A DNA stretch of 64,000 nucleotides from Agelas oroides (lineage: Eukaryota > Porifera > Demospongiae > Agelasida > Agelasidae): NCBI GenBank assembly GCA_949130485.1, contig OX422198.1:1615262-1679261 (forward strand). Direction: 5' to 3'. Within the stretch, counting starts at the first letter, position 1; every line of letters starts with the position of its first letter. Positions 1 to 30,904 of the stretch are shown here, piece after piece. A program made the position numbers and the translations under genes. The notes beneath the pieces were generated by a model. It was not told the DNA's origin and ran no database searches. It saw only the letters and a list, made by a program, of their open reading frames with translations.

Positions 1-38
1 TTCATGCAAGCCAGCCAGTCTACACCGTTTTACCCAAG

Positions 39-18945
<18,907 letters not shown>

Positions 18946-18993
18946 GACTAGTGTAGTAGCTGCAACTGCATAGTTAATATTGCATATCTACTG

Positions 18994-19260
18994 AGATGGA
19001 TTTTGGTTATGTAGTTGGTGTAAGCAACCATAAAAGGTAAGGTGTGTCAGGGGGCTTCAAAGGATGCACTATATGTTTCTAAACATTACACAACTGCATT
19101 CTGTCATCTTCAAATGTATTTCTGTTCTTATGATGACCAAAACCAAGCAAAAGCAGTGAGCAAATTGGGGACTGCAGATTGTTTAGCGGTATAGTAAAGT
19201 TTTGATGAACACGGGGTTTCAACTAAAATTACCCCTGAATGTTCCCCCTCTCTCTAGCAA
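18994..19260 (+). repeat. Left copy of a host-segment duplication
   Basis: The stretch beginning ggttatgtagttggtgtaag and running through actatatgtttctaaacatt reappears at about 21652-21925 in the same orientation with scattered substitutions and small indels. The TTAA transposon complex lies between the copies. It also forms the upstream flank of the receptor kinase gene. Confidence 0.75.
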
Positions 19261-19439
19261 TAACTATATATATATGCAGTAAAAACAGAAATGTTGTTGT
19301 GACCAAAAGTATGCTGTTTCAGTTGAATGTTGGACACAAAAATGCTACTGTGAGCTAATTAGCTACAAATGTTGTTTACGATAACTTCCTGGTCACTGGG
19401 AGCTATACAGTGCTCTAGGGAATACAAGAAATTCCTTAA

Positions 19440-21482
19440 GGTGGCGGGTAAGTCTTTAGGCGGAGGTTAACGAAAACATAAACTTGGGTTACAGTCAGGA
19501 CCAGGGTTACTCCTAGTTTCAGGGTTAGGGTTTGGTTTAGGGCAATCTTGCTTTGCCTAATTTTAAAAAGGGTTTTAGTAGCTCATTAATATATTCATGA
19601 ACCCCAAAATTGCTACTCGATGGACGCATCTACACGCTCACTGTAGGTAGCGTCCCAACCACCAATGTATCTCAAATCAATCTATGCCAGCTTTTGTTCA
19701 AAGCTACTCTCAAAGTCAGGCTAGACTCATGTTTGTCACTACTCTTGGAATGGACAACTTTGACTGCACCAAAATGAATGCACATTTCGAAAAATTCACA
19801 ACTTGTCTACGGGAGGGGCTCATTCACGAGTGGAAGCAAGCATTACTAGCCCCACCTCTCCCCTTTATGTCGCTAAACAACTCACGGCTCTGTTCCACAC
19901 ACAACCACCGTTCAGCTCCCTTGGGTACCAGAGTGTAGCACCAACGAGAAATTGCGTATTCTAGTTAAGGTGGCACGGTCGTCACTCGGCGGAGGTTAAC
20001 GAAAACATAAACCTGGGTTACAGTCAGGACCAGGGTTACTCCTAGTTCCAGGATTAGGGTTTGCTTTAGGGCAATCTTGCTTTGCCTAATTTTAAAAAGG
20101 GTTTTAGTAGCTCATTAATATATTCATGAACCCCAAATTGCCACTCGATGGACGCATCTACACGCTCACTGTAGGTAGCGTCCCAACCACCAATGTATCT
20201 CAAAACAATCTATGCCAGCTTTTGTTCAAAGCTACTCTCAAAGTCAGGCTAGACTCATGTTTGTCACTACTCTTGGAATGGACAACTTTGACTGCACCAA
20301 AATGAATGCACATTTTAAAAAATTCACAGCTTGTCTAAAGGAGAGGCTCATTCACGAGTGGAAGCAAGCATTACTAGCCCCACCTCTCTCCCTTATGTCG
20401 CTAAACAACTCACGGCTCTGTTCCACACACAGCCACCGTTCAGCTCCCTTGGCTGTCAGACTGTAGCACCAACGATAAATTGCGTATTCTAGTTAAAGCC
20501 CATCCCAGCACTTGAAGCACCTGGCCACGGTCACCAACTAGGCTAGGCATACGGCCGCGAGACCTGGGCCTACTCAACAAACACAGTCTTGGCCACTGTG
20601 GCCTTTCTGCTTCTTCTAGACGCAAGCTTGCTTTCACAAGCAGACATTACGCACTACTCACAGCTACTGACACTACAGCACTCTACTAAACTCCTTTTTT
20701 TTTTTTTTTTTTTTTAAGTCGATCTAAGCTTATTTTCAAAGTTCCGACCACCACATGAAGGGTGCCGCCAGGCCACATCTTAACTAACTTAATTATAAAC
20801 TGATTATTGGATGGCAATGCCGACAGGAAACGGGGAAAATCCCCAATTTTACGGACCGTGAACGGTTTGAGACTCTCAAAACGGACTGTGCGCTAAAATT
20901 TTAACAAGACAAAGAAGTCTATCAGCTTGGATTCCAGGTTTGTTGACCTTAAAAATCCAGGGTACTGTGCCACCTTAAAGCCCAGCCCAGCACTCGAAGC
21001 ACCTGGCCACGGTCACCAACTAGGCTAGGCATACGATCGCAAGACCTGGGCCTGCCCAATGAGTACAGTCTTGGCCACTGTGGCCTTTCTGCTGCTTCTA
21101 GACACAAGCTTGCTTTCACAAGCAGGCACTACGTACTACTCACAGCTACTGACACTACAGTACTCTACTAAACTCCTTCTTTTTTTTCTTTTTTTTAATT
21201 TTTTTCTTTTTTTTATTTATTTAAGTCGATCTAAGCTTATCTTCAAAGTTCCGACCACCACATGAAGGGTACCGCCAGGCCACATCTTAACTAACTTAAT
21301 TATAAACTGATTATTGGATGCCAATGCCGACAGGAAATGGGGAAAATCCCCAATTTTACGGACAGTGAACGGTTTGAGACTCCCAAAACTGATTACGCGC
21401 TAAAAGTTTAGCAAGACAAAGAAATCTATCAGCTTGGATTCCAGGTTTGTCAACCTTCAAAGTAACAGGGTTACCTGCCACC
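19440..21482. mobile_element. Outer TTAA-flanked DNA transposon (split by its own relative)
   Basis: The element starts GGTGGCGGGTAAG after TTAA (19436-19439) and ends CCTGCCACC before TTAA (21483-21486), so the short terminal inverted repeat is GGTGGCRGGTAA. Removal of 19969-20974 plus one TTAA restores a continuous element of about 1 kb matching the inner copy. TTAA duplications are the signature of piggyBac-like elements, although the terminal sequence is not canonical. No transposase is encoded, so it is non-autonomous. Confidence 0.75.
19969..20974. mobile_element. Inner TTAA-flanked DNA transposon inserted in the outer copy
   Basis: Termini GGTGGCACGGTC and GTACTGTGCCACC are flanked by TTAA at 19965-19968 and 20975-20978. 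The target in the outer copy was gtattctag-TTAA-agccca. The undisturbed version of that site is visible inside this inner copy at 20493-20496. Each copy contains an 84-codon open frame (20212-20466 here, 19684-19938 in the outer copy) with many replacement differences, which argues against constrained coding. A T-tract lies near 20694-20716. Confidence 0.85.
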
Positions 21483-21651
21483 TTAAGAGCATCTCCGTAC
21501 ATTTCAACTGTTCGTTCACTCATGCAACTAAAACAACAAACCTCTGGTCACAACAACATTATGTGGCCTGGGTATGAGGCTAGCGTTAGCTCTCAAGTGG
21601 GCACTCGTCCCTCTCCAGATACTCAGCTTGAGCTGAATGCCTTTCTCTAAT

Positions 21652-21925
21652 AGATGGAGTTTGGTTATGTAGTTGGTGTAAGCAACCATAAAAAGTGCGG
21701 TCATGAGGCTTCAACAGATGCACTATATGTTTCTAAACATTATACAACTGCATTCTGTCATCTTCAAACATTATATGATCACCAAAACCCCTGGAAAGGG
21801 CAGGGAGCAACTTGGGGACTGCCGATTGTTTAGTGGTAAAGTTAGCAAAGTTTTGACAAACACATGCAGGGTTTCAACATGATACTTAAAAATTACCCCT
21901 GCCTGAATGTTCCCTCTTTCTCTAA
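21652..21925 (+). repeat. Right copy of the host-segment duplication
   Basis: Matches 18994-19260 in order (ggttatgtagttggtgtaag, actatatgtttctaaacatt, gactgc-gattgtttag, gtttcaac). An additional shorter repeat, ggctagcgttagctctcaag at about 21570-21650, recurs at 21955-22040, so this locus has duplicated more than once. Confidence 0.7.
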
Positions 21926-22049
21926 GCAATAGCTAGCTAGATTGTGTTAGCTTATGTGGCCTGGGTACGAGGCTAGCATTAGCTCTCAAGTGGGCAATTG
22001 CCAGATAGCTACTCAGCTTGTGAGCTGAATGCCTTTCTCTAATTTGATG

Positions 22050-23160
22050 CTGCTATTCACTTCAGCTATGTAGTGAGCTACAGCCTGTCATTATATATTA
22101 TATAAACACACTTTGTCTGGTATTTTACAATACTGCAGGAGGCAAAGATCTAATGATCCAGCTGTTGCACCTTGCAACCTGAGCCTTTATGTGCACCACT
22201 GAAGTGATGTAATCAAAAACATGACTACAACTATGATCACTACTAGCAATTGTTTACAATTTCTGACGTATATCGATAGTTAATGTTTAGAGCATTATAA
22301 CAACAGTAAAAATGTTGTCAGCTTTGTCTATAGTGTGGACCTACCAGCTTGCAACATGTTTCTTTCCTGCTTGGCTGATGACCCTTTCAACAGGTGCTGA
22401 TGAAGCACGGAAAGAAGTTTCTGACCAAATTTCGGGAAACATTTTGCACCCATTCAATTGATTACAATTACAAATTACGATTACAATAACACTGATGTGC
22501 ACTTAGCTACATGTTCAGAGTAGGGGGCTAATCCAGAAATCTTATGAAAGGGGTAGCCACCTGTAGACCGTTGTAGTGCATGGACACACAAGCCTGATGA
22601 ATGTTGTGGAGTCTGGGGTGTAACTTTAACTATAACTATATATCTTTGTGGGACTCCAATCATCGAATAGATGCTGCAGGAAAAGGCCTACTCCCTTCGT
22701 AGGTAGACATTGATGTCACTCCCATGATAAACTGCACCAGGTGTTCCTTCTCAATCCAGCGAGCTAGGACAGTTGTTGGCTCAGCCATGAGATGTATTAC
22801 CGGTATATCTATAGCTCAGTTTACTAATAGCTAAGATGTTTCATTATCATACCTAGCTTTGTGCTAGAGCTTGTTTCGACTTTTTCAATAGTACAGAATG
22901 TGAGACCCGTTTCCTCAGCAAGAAATAATATGTCTATGTTTCAGGTTCCACTGGGCAACTCGTAAGCTAACATGACCCATTACTGAGCCCATAGCTGGCT
23001 GTATCCTACCTCAGAAGTTTTATACGCTTTACGTGGCTCTCTGCTGGTGCTTGTCTCGTCTTTGTAGCTGTTACAGAACGCAAGATCGGAGTCCGCACAC
23101 AAAGACGAACTGTTCTAATTAACGCTAATTTCTGGCCATGTGTCCAGCGCCACGTCTATT
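22050..23160. other. Intergenic stretch, nothing recognised
   Basis: No exon, no long inverted repeat and no open frame with recognisable content. Confidence 0.5.
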
Positions 23161-23260
23161 GTGCATTAATTACTTCCGTTCCGTTCTGTTCCGTTCCGGG
23201 TTTTATACCTTCCCCCTTACCCAAGCTGTGCAAACGACACAAGAGGTAGTCTCGTGTGTG

Positions 23261-24018
23261 TATTAGTAAAACCCGGAACGGAACGGAACGGAACGAGCGG
23301 AACGAACGGAACGTAGCTAAGAGCAAGGTACGACCCTGCTTTCTGCTTTTTAGTATCACAAAAGCACTCTCCAAGGTGTTGTGTTTGATTCTGGCCTCTA
23401 GCGCTGCACGCATTTTACCGTATGCCCCTCTCCAGTAGCTCTTTGTGCCTTAGCGTCGCGCTTTTGACGTAGCGGCATTTTGTGGCTTCTCTCGCAACGG
23501 CGTTTCCCTAGAAGGGACATAGTTGCTGGCACTCCTGTCTAAGACGATAGTAATCATATTGAGGGTAAGCTCGGTGCTGAGCACTGCACCACGGAGCTGT
23601 AGATTAACAGACGCTCGACTTGGAGCAGAAACGGTAGGAATACATTAGCGGATATGAAGGCTTATTTAAAAAAATATTTAAAGCTTACCTCGAGCACGCG
23701 CAGTTATAATTTACTGTGGACTCCAGCAGCAAAGCAAGTAGCAAGAGAACAGTTTAGCAAAGTTAGTCGACGTACGCGTTTAGCTACCGGCGCGCGTCTG
23801 CGTTGCCTCACACTTGACTTCCTGCCCAGGATGCAGTCATTAAGTTTACAAACAACTTTCCTGGCTACCCATCGACGATTTTTGTAACTTATAGGGCACA
23901 GTATGAGTGCTACACATGGTTAGAACACAGACATTAGCAGTCACACAACGGTGCGTAAATTTTCCCCAGCCGTTCCGTTCGTTCTGCTTGTTCCGTTCCG
24001 TTCCGGGTTTTACTAATA
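23261..24018. mobile_element. Inverted-repeat element with GGAAC-rich arms
   Basis: tattagtaaaacccggaacg with further ggaac pentamers (23261-23312) is inverted at 23971-24018 (cgttccg..., gggttttactaata). A third, partial arm lies at 23174-23207 (ttccgttccgttctgttccg). The 750-base interior carries a 77-codon frame (23654-23887) with no recognisable motif. Confidence 0.6.
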
Positions 24019-24295
24019 CCCGTCTCGTGTAGCCTGACTCGTTTTCCGGCGAGATTCTGGCTATACGCGAGACTACACCAGATCAGGCTTCTGACTCAGA
24101 ATTGTCGATTATTCACTCACATTTCGGCAAAGGGTGAGGCATGCATGATCACATAGGGACACACCCATGCACCTAACGGATGCATTGTTCGGTACAGATA
24201 CACCCATTCTCAAGGTTTTTCTGGAGGAAGGGCTGGCAGGCCCTGGGTATAGTAGAAGTATAGCTATCTAGCCTCGTTCCCAGGCCCCGTCTTGC

Positions 24296-24694
24296 ACTAG
24301 TCTCGCAAGCCAGACCTACTTCTGCAAAAAAAGGGAAGGGTCTGGAGGCTGCGTACACAAGCCATGTCCCGCCACACTGTACAGTGCGGTCCAATCAGTT
24401 GCAGTATTTTGTCACATGACGCATTACATCACTGTTTGAGTAGCAATAGCAGTCTTGAAAACAGCGAAAGAGAGCTAGGACATCTTTTCCACTACTGCAG
24501 GAGTTGTAAAAACACTTCGACTATACTTCTGAGAGAGCATGCTTTCTCCGCAACAGGTAATTCAAGAGTGCATTATTTGAAATCTGGTTACGTCATCAGC
24601 TAATTACATTCCAGTGGGACACGGCTTGCGTATGTAGTTCACCAGACCCTTCCCTTTTTTTTTGCAGAAGTGGGTCTGGCTTGCGAGACTAGTC
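24296..24694. mobile_element. MITE with about 50-bp terminal inverted repeats
   Basis: Arms 24296-24346 (actagtctcgcaagccagac ... gggaagggtctgg) and 24641-24694 are inverted copies differing mainly in an A/T-run length and one base. The interior is non-coding. Confidence 0.8.
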
Positions 24695-25661
24695 TCGTAC
24701 CCAGACTACTTTTCAACTCGTTTTCAGCGGACACAAAAAAGGGGTCACTCTAAAAGTAGGAACGAGGAAATGAGAAATGAGAAATGGGAAATGAGGAAAT
24801 GGGGAAATGAGAAGAAGGGACATTGCATTTCACTCAGCAAAAGGCTGCTGATGTTTTGTGACTGCAGTCATCAAATGTAATGAGAAAGTCAATGTCCATC
24901 CATGCATGTACTCACTGAGAGATCATCTTGCCTGAAAGTTAGCACCAAAGGGGTACACAACGGAATTGCATCACGGTCTGGCGGGTCTGCAAGCTAGTTC
25001 TATGTAGTATGTTCTTCACTTTTGGCAGTTTGTTAGCTTTCTTGAGGTTTATTGAATCTGTGTCATACTTTGTTCCAACTTTATACAAGGAGTCATTTTG
25101 AGGCTTCTTCATGCTGTTGCTTACATATACATATATTTGTCTCACATACAGCACTATTATTTAAAACAGCATGTACTATTCAAACTGCATCTATAATAGA
25201 AGTTCACAAAATGCCTGTCTGCAGTCATTCTTCAGTGGATACACACACCGGCTCTGTAGAGAATATAATTACTGTGTGTGAATTATAGTTTGCATGCACT
25301 GAGTGGAGGAGGGAATGTACAACAACTTTATACTTCATACCTGAGTGAGACAATTCTATTTACTGTCTGACAAAGTAGATATATGCACACACTCCAGTTC
25401 TGTTTCCATGCTACTGTTAGTGCTGATTTATTCTTCCTGCTTTTCTCACTAGAAGGACACTATAGGCCTACCTCTTCTAGCTAATCATGACTTTGGCTAC
25501 TTTGCACAACATGTACACTGTCCTTTACACTGACTCACAACTTGTGCGTTGCCGTTCCATTTCCCCATTTCCTTGTTTCCCATTTCTTATTTCCCATTTC
25601 CCGTTCCTACTTTTAGAGTGACCCCAAATAAAGTGGTCTGGAAACAAGACTAGACAAGTCT
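24691..25661. mobile_element. Inverted-repeat element with GGAAATG-type arms
   Basis: gtcactctaaaagtaggaac and following aatgagaaatgggaaatgag repeats (24740-24812) are inverted at 25557-25626 (cccatttcttatttcccatt ... cctacttttagagtgacccc). The ends carry gtctcgtacccagac and gtctggaaacaagac. It abuts both neighbouring elements. Confidence 0.7.
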
Positions 25662-26020
25662 CGTCCCCAGACCAAATTTTTCGTGCACGCCCTGCGGACT
25701 CATCGAAAAGTAGGGTCTGGACACTTTCACTACGAAAACTGGGGCATGTTTACATACGGCGGTCAGTAAATTGGGTAATTGTAGTAAGTGTTAATTACAT
25801 TATCAGCTACCAGCAGCGTTTGCTTTGGCGCCCAAAAATTTGCAAGCTGGCTATTTGTGATGACCCAAACGCAATTTACTTTACCTGAGCAATCTGATTG
25901 GTGCGACAACATGCCGATACGCTCATATGATTACACTCCAGTTTTACCAGTGTCCAGACCCTATTTTTCGACAAGGCCGCAGGGCGCGCGCGAAAAATTT
26001 GGTGTCCGGGGACGAGACTA
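25656..26020. mobile_element. MITE with about 70-bp terminal inverted repeats
   Basis: Left arm agtctcgtccccagaccaaa ... gtagggtctggacac (25656-25728) is inverted at 25951-26020 (gtgtccagaccctatttttc ... ggggacgagact) with modest divergence. No coding capacity. Confidence 0.8.
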
Positions 26021-26109
26021 TCCTTCCCTCGCCTCTCTCGCCTCTCTCGCCCCGCCCATACAGGAAGGGTCTGGGAACCAAACTAACGCTGAGCCGCATG
26101 ACCTGTAAG

Positions 26110-26941
26110 TAACCTCGTTCCCAGGCCGTTCCCACCTCCAGGTTTTGATCGCTTGCAGTATAAAAACGGAGGGGAAGGCCTGGGAGAAAGAGTCACGTGC
26201 GTGACGTCAGGTAGACATGAGGGTAGACGTGAGGGGGGCGGTGCCCGACGAAGAATCTCGAGGTCCTACTTGTAATATCTTGTCCAAGAACTTGAGACTG
26301 TAACATTCGAAAGACAGCGTCAATACAGCTCGTTGTATGGTAGACTCGAGGCTGATCAACGCAAAGTTTGTGAGTTACAACGATCGGGCACCGCCCCCCT
26401 CACGTCTACCTGACGTCACGCACGTGACTCTTTCTCCCAGGCCTTCCCCTCCAGGGGGGGTAGGACAAGCTCACGTGCACTCAGATATCTGATGATGTAA
26501 TGCCTAGTGAAATCGTCTGATTCCATACGCTGCAGCCTTTATTCAGTACTTTTTGTGCAGTTTTAGAGTAGTTTGGCACGCTAAAGCTAAACATGTACTT
26601 TGGTTTCCTTCTGCAATCGGCAGCATGCAGTTTTCTCGGCATGGAAGGTGAGCTCACCCATATCCAGGGATTTCTCCGACTTTCTGACAATGTAGGGATG
26701 TTCTACTCTTAGAACAAGTGTTCGAAGCATTGAACCCCATTGAACCCCGGCAAACTTGGATGCTACGAGCGCTTACTTTGTTTAATCTCTGTAAATCCCC
26801 GTGAACTTTCCGCATACCTAAGAATGGAATGTAATTTTTTCACGTGCTTCTTAGAGCTCGTCCTACCCCCCTGCTTCCCCTCCGTTTTTATACTGCAAGC
26901 GATCACAAACTGGAGGCGGGAACGGCCTGGGAACGAGGCTA
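26110..26941. mobile_element. Long-TIR element with 9-bp target duplication, interrupted by a nested element
   Basis: Left end TAACCTCGTTCCCAGGCCGT pairs with CGGCCTGGGAACGAGGCTA at the right. Arms also share the aaacggaggggaag and gggggtaggac segments. The direct repeat acctgtaag flanks it (26101-26109 and 26942-26950). A 9-base duplication with long arms is typical of Mutator-like elements, so a MULE-derived MITE is a reasonable guess. Confidence 0.75.
26176..26452. mobile_element. Nested foldback element inside the left arm of the 26.1-26.9 kb element
   Basis: Arms ggcctgggagaaagagtcac ... gtgacgtcaggtagac and gtctacctgacgtcacgcac ... tctcccaggcc are inverted, with cgggcaccgcccccctcacg completing the inner arm. 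The left arm has a small extra segment (atgagggtagac). The intact right arm of the host element shows the uninterrupted sequence. Confidence 0.75.
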
Positions 26942-27077
26942 ACCTGTAAGCTCACCTGGTCGACAGCCCTGCAGTCTCATGAGCCATAGGCTGGCTCACG
27001 AGACGGCAAGCCACTGTAAGTTTGATGCTTGGAAAGCCACCTTCCTCCGTGTAGTCTGGGAACGAGACTAGCATCAA

Positions 27078-27740
27078 CAGGAGCTTATGAGCGGCGAAGC
27101 CGCGAAGGAGCGTGTAACTACCGCATACACCCGAGTGCCATCCAAATCCAAATTATTGGCGAACGAACTTCCAAATAAGGAAACCACGCTTCAAATCAAG
27201 CGTCATAGTGACGACATAAAAACCCACGTGTTCCGTAATAGCGATGTGAGAAATTTTACACTCACTCAAAACGCCCTTTGACCTAGCCGCGGAGGAATGG
27301 GCAAGCGAACAGGTGACGGCGAAAGCAATCTGCCTCAGAAACGCGTAAGATTCGAAGATGCCGGGACCCCTCACCGTTCTGAGGCGGCTTCGTTTGCGAA
27401 GCGGAGTCTACGGTTGCAGCAGGTATCTCCGATGGCTCGATCGACTTTTTTAAGCCGATAACAGCAGCGGCTTCCGTGTCTTTCAGTGTGTTTCTGCCTG
27501 ATATTCAAAGTTCAAGAAGTATTCTTGTTCGTTGTCTTGTGGAGTCTAGAGTCACTATTTCTTGTACTTGCAATAATTCTGCCATCGTTTATTTTCTCAC
27601 GTAGCCGCATGACCTCAAGTAGGTGATAGACCGCATGACACACATTGCGCCTCACCAAAACGGAAATACGTAAGTAATCCGGATTTGAATGGAACCGGAG
27701 TTACACGCTCCTTCGCGGCTTCACCGCTCATAAGCTCCTG
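27078..27740. mobile_element. hAT-like MITE with about 50-bp TIRs
   Basis: Ends CAGGAGCTTATGAGCGGCGA and the inverted partner terminating TAAGCTCCTG. The arms continue through agccgcgaaggagcgtgtaa. The direct repeat gcatcaa lies immediately outside both ends (27071-27077, 27741-27747). A CAG...CTG end with 7-8 base duplication is hAT-like. No transposase is seen. Confidence 0.75.
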
Positions 27741-27825
27741 GCATCAATGAGCGGCTCTTTTGGGTCTGAATTCTGCATGAAGGGGCATCTGGAGGGCTCC
27801 CTTCAAGTTCAGTGACAGCTGTCCG

Positions 27826-28307
27826 TAGTCTCGCGTAGCCAGACTCTCGCAGGGAGGGAGAGTCTGGTCAACTGCCCATATAAGACTTGTTCCAACACTG
27901 ACCCACCCCAACTGGGGTGGGCGATAAGTGCCTTTGCAGCCACAGCGTTTATTAGTCTCGCGTGGCCACACCCGACGCGAGACTAAGCGTTTACAGCGGT
28001 TTGCGTTGACCTTGCAAAATTGGAACAAATTGGAACGTACGAAGCCCAAACCACAAAATCAATTACTGCTGTTTGCGTTTGCAAGGTCAACGCAAACCGC
28101 TGTATATTGTGCAGCTATAATAGCGACGTGTCAAGTAAACGAAGCCTCACTCACACTAGATAAGCTGCAATTATCGCGAAGCAATGTAAACTCTGTGGTG
28201 CGCAGCTACTTATCGCCCACCCCAGTTGGGGTGGGTGTTGGAACAAGTCTTATATGGGCAGTTGACCAGACTCTCCCTCCCTGCGAGAGTCTGGCTACGC
28301 GAGACTA
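27826..28307. mobile_element. MITE with about 107-bp TIRs and target duplication gctgtccg
   Basis: TAGTCTCGCGTAGCCAGACT ... cagttggggtgggcgataag arms are almost perfect inverted copies. gctgtccg flanks at 27818-27825 and 28308-28315. The centre holds a second inverted pair (gcggtttgcgttgaccttgc / gcaaggtcaacgcaaaccgc), so most of the element can fold back. Confidence 0.85.
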
Positions 28308-28471
28308 GCTGTCCGAGCAGCTGTCCGAAGTTCGTGTGCTGTTATTTGTACAGAACGGTAGCAGAATTCAAAGGGGACTGCAACTTCGAGAACTGCAACT
28401 GCGAGTGAGAGTGACGAGTGAGTTTGCATTTCCATTTCCATTTCCATCGTTCCTGGTTTTACCACTTCCCC

Positions 28472-29976
28472 TCAAAGAGGGCGTCTGGGCGCTTAAGTAA
28501 GCTTTTGGCGTATTTGTGGTGAAGTTATACGGCTTTTGCTTAAAGTAAACTAGCTATGTGCAGGACCCTCAGGTAGACTTCCGTTGTTATTTTGCAAATA
28601 TAGTGGTTGTGTAGGAGACTACTGAATTTACTCTAGTACTCACTCCTACTGAATTATTTTAAGTCCCACACTATACAATAACCAAATTCACAATTTAGTT
28701 TATGCAGCATGCATGCACCTTGTGAGCTCTCTGTGTGAGCACTGTGCCCTGTGGTGTGTCTGACTGCAGCCAAAGTTGCTTGCTGGCTCTACTGACTTAG
28801 TGTGCTGATTGTACCTGGAAGTTAATTGCTAGCTACTCGGAGTCCCATGTCTGTTGTCTCACATATCTTGAAAGGTATATTTGTTTTGCTCTATAGTCAT
28901 TAGTAACACATAAACAGTATAAATCTTCATTATTTGCATGTGAATGGCCTGCGCTGTGAGTTTCAGCTTCTCTATACACTTGTCATACAAGAAGCGCTTA
29001 TTTGACGCCACAGACAATATCCGATGTCATAGATGCGCACCCATGACGATGCCAACAAACCATCAGCCAGCTAGAATTTCTCACAAGTATTACTATTAGC
29101 TAGAAGTTCGATCAAAAAGGCTTGGCGGACCACGTAACAAGTCCAACTACAACTGGTTCGAATTCTCAAAGGCAACTCACAACTTCCTGGATCACCCCAC
29201 TGACAACCAGGAAGCGAGTCCTTGAAGTCAAACAGCACTGTGTACTGTCAGTAATGTGCGTCCTACCAAGACAAACTGTATTCATACTCTGCACCTAGCT
29301 AGTCTCGCGTGGCCAGACCCTGTAGCGTCTGGCCGCGCCAGACTAGCACCTAGCCTCCGGCTCCGGCTCGTGCGTGGGCGGAGGAAAAAGAGCCCGGTAC
29401 ACACTGTTTGCTGGCGGAATTTGGAAATTTCCGTAAAATCTGCTCCGTTACTAATGAGGTATGTCGACTTCTCCTGTATGAAGCCTAGAGTGACATAGCC
29501 AGGACATATAACTGATGCCAAGGGCACAGTATGGACACAGCACACTACGTTTGTGAGAATTTCAGCGCAAAAACAAAGAAGAAACTAGGGGGGGGGGGGG
29601 GGTGTATGCTCCCCCAGAGAATTTTTGAATGTTTGAGCTTCTCAGGTCGGTTCTGAGGCTATTTTAAGCCATGCCGTCGCCTTGAATCAGGAGTAGCCTC
29701 GTTCCCAGGCCACTCCCAAATTTTATCTTGTAGCCGTGGAGAAAACATCTGTGGCCTGGGAACAAGGTTAAATCAGGAGCACTTCCCACTACGGTAGTGT
29801 GCGCGGTGTAAAGTCACTTGCATCATAGATAATATATACCGTATCAGAGAGTTGGTAGACTCTCTATGTAGGGATGGCGCTGACGCGCAATATATGCAAT
29901 ACTTAAGCAAAAGCCGTATAACTTCACCACAAACACGCTAAAAGCTTATTTAAGCGCCCGGCTTCCTCTTTGAGTG
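28472..29976. mobile_element. 1.5-kb element with about 80-bp terminal inverted repeats
   Basis: gcgcttaagtaagcttttgg ... gaagttatacggcttttgct (28472-28552) is inverted at 29902-29976. Inside are a short agtctcgcgtggccagac hairpin (29297-29347), a poly-G run (about 29588-29602) and a small ctcgttcccaggcca / tggcctgggaac hairpin (29697-29769). No transposase frame is seen. Confidence 0.65.
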
Positions 29977-30068
29977 CCTTTGTGATCAGCAAGACTCGTA
30001 TAAGTGGCCAAAAGCTATGCGGAAGACAGCTAACCGCAAAAGTGTGCGGTAGCGAAAGTGCCATTTTC

Positions 30069-30177
<109 letters not shown>

Positions 30178-30401
30178 TTGTTAAGACCACCATGTTCAAC
30201 AACGATATCTCGCAAACGGTTTAAGTACTCACCGTCATTTTAGCACGAAACTGATGCTTATCACAGCGCGGAGCTCTACGACCACTCAGTGTCTTCATAG
30301 CTTCAAATTCACCCTGGTCAACAAAAGCCATTCACAACACTCTGAGGCGCTGTCCGTTGCTTAGGACGCCATTTTCTAATTTTGTACGCATGCGCACACG
30401 A

Positions 30402-30448
30402 AGTCTCGTTCCCAGACCAAAGACCACGGTCATTGGTCTGGAAGCGAG
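30402..30448. mobile_element. Tiny foldback remnant with the shared CTCGTTCCCAGACC terminus
   Basis: ctcgttcccagaccaaag and tggtctggaagcgag face each other in about 47 bases. The same terminal motif is used by the larger elements in this region. Confidence 0.55.
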
Positions 30449-30904
30449 AGTACACAAGCGAGTGGGCGTGACTGGCACAGTCTTTTCCCCCCACGGCATT
30501 GGGCAAGGCTATGAACACCACGTAGGTAAGGCGCTGCATTCAGCTGTCTACTTGTAGCTACACTAAAAATAGCCTACTCACAGCTTTAGTGAACTGTAAA
30601 GCTAGGATGGTCAGTTGTCAGTATGATAGTTTTCTGTGCTGCAGCTGGTCAGTCGTCATGTGATTGAAAACTGAATCATGAAATTGGTTTCACAAAGTTT
30701 GGTACGGAGAGTGGTTGGCCCTTCATCAGGTTCTAGCTGGCTATATTGCACATAATTATTACATGCCTGGAATCACTACTAAACTGTCAACGCCGTTCCA
30801 AGTTCTGGTGTTGTGGTTACACTTGAAATATTCTTCTTAGGCTTAGGTCTAACTGTAACTGAGATTAACATCAAAAACGTACAGAAACAAGACTTAAAAA
30901 AAAA

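Noticed and set aside
19684-20466. Two paralogous 84-codon frames as a small gene family
   Set aside because: Both lie inside the non-autonomous TTAA element copies. Differences are largely amino-acid changing, and neither has homology I recognise.
27928-28308. 126-codon plus-strand frame
   Set aside because: It spans the arm and centre of a foldback MITE. The same peptide segment appears on the opposite strand because of the inverted repeat.
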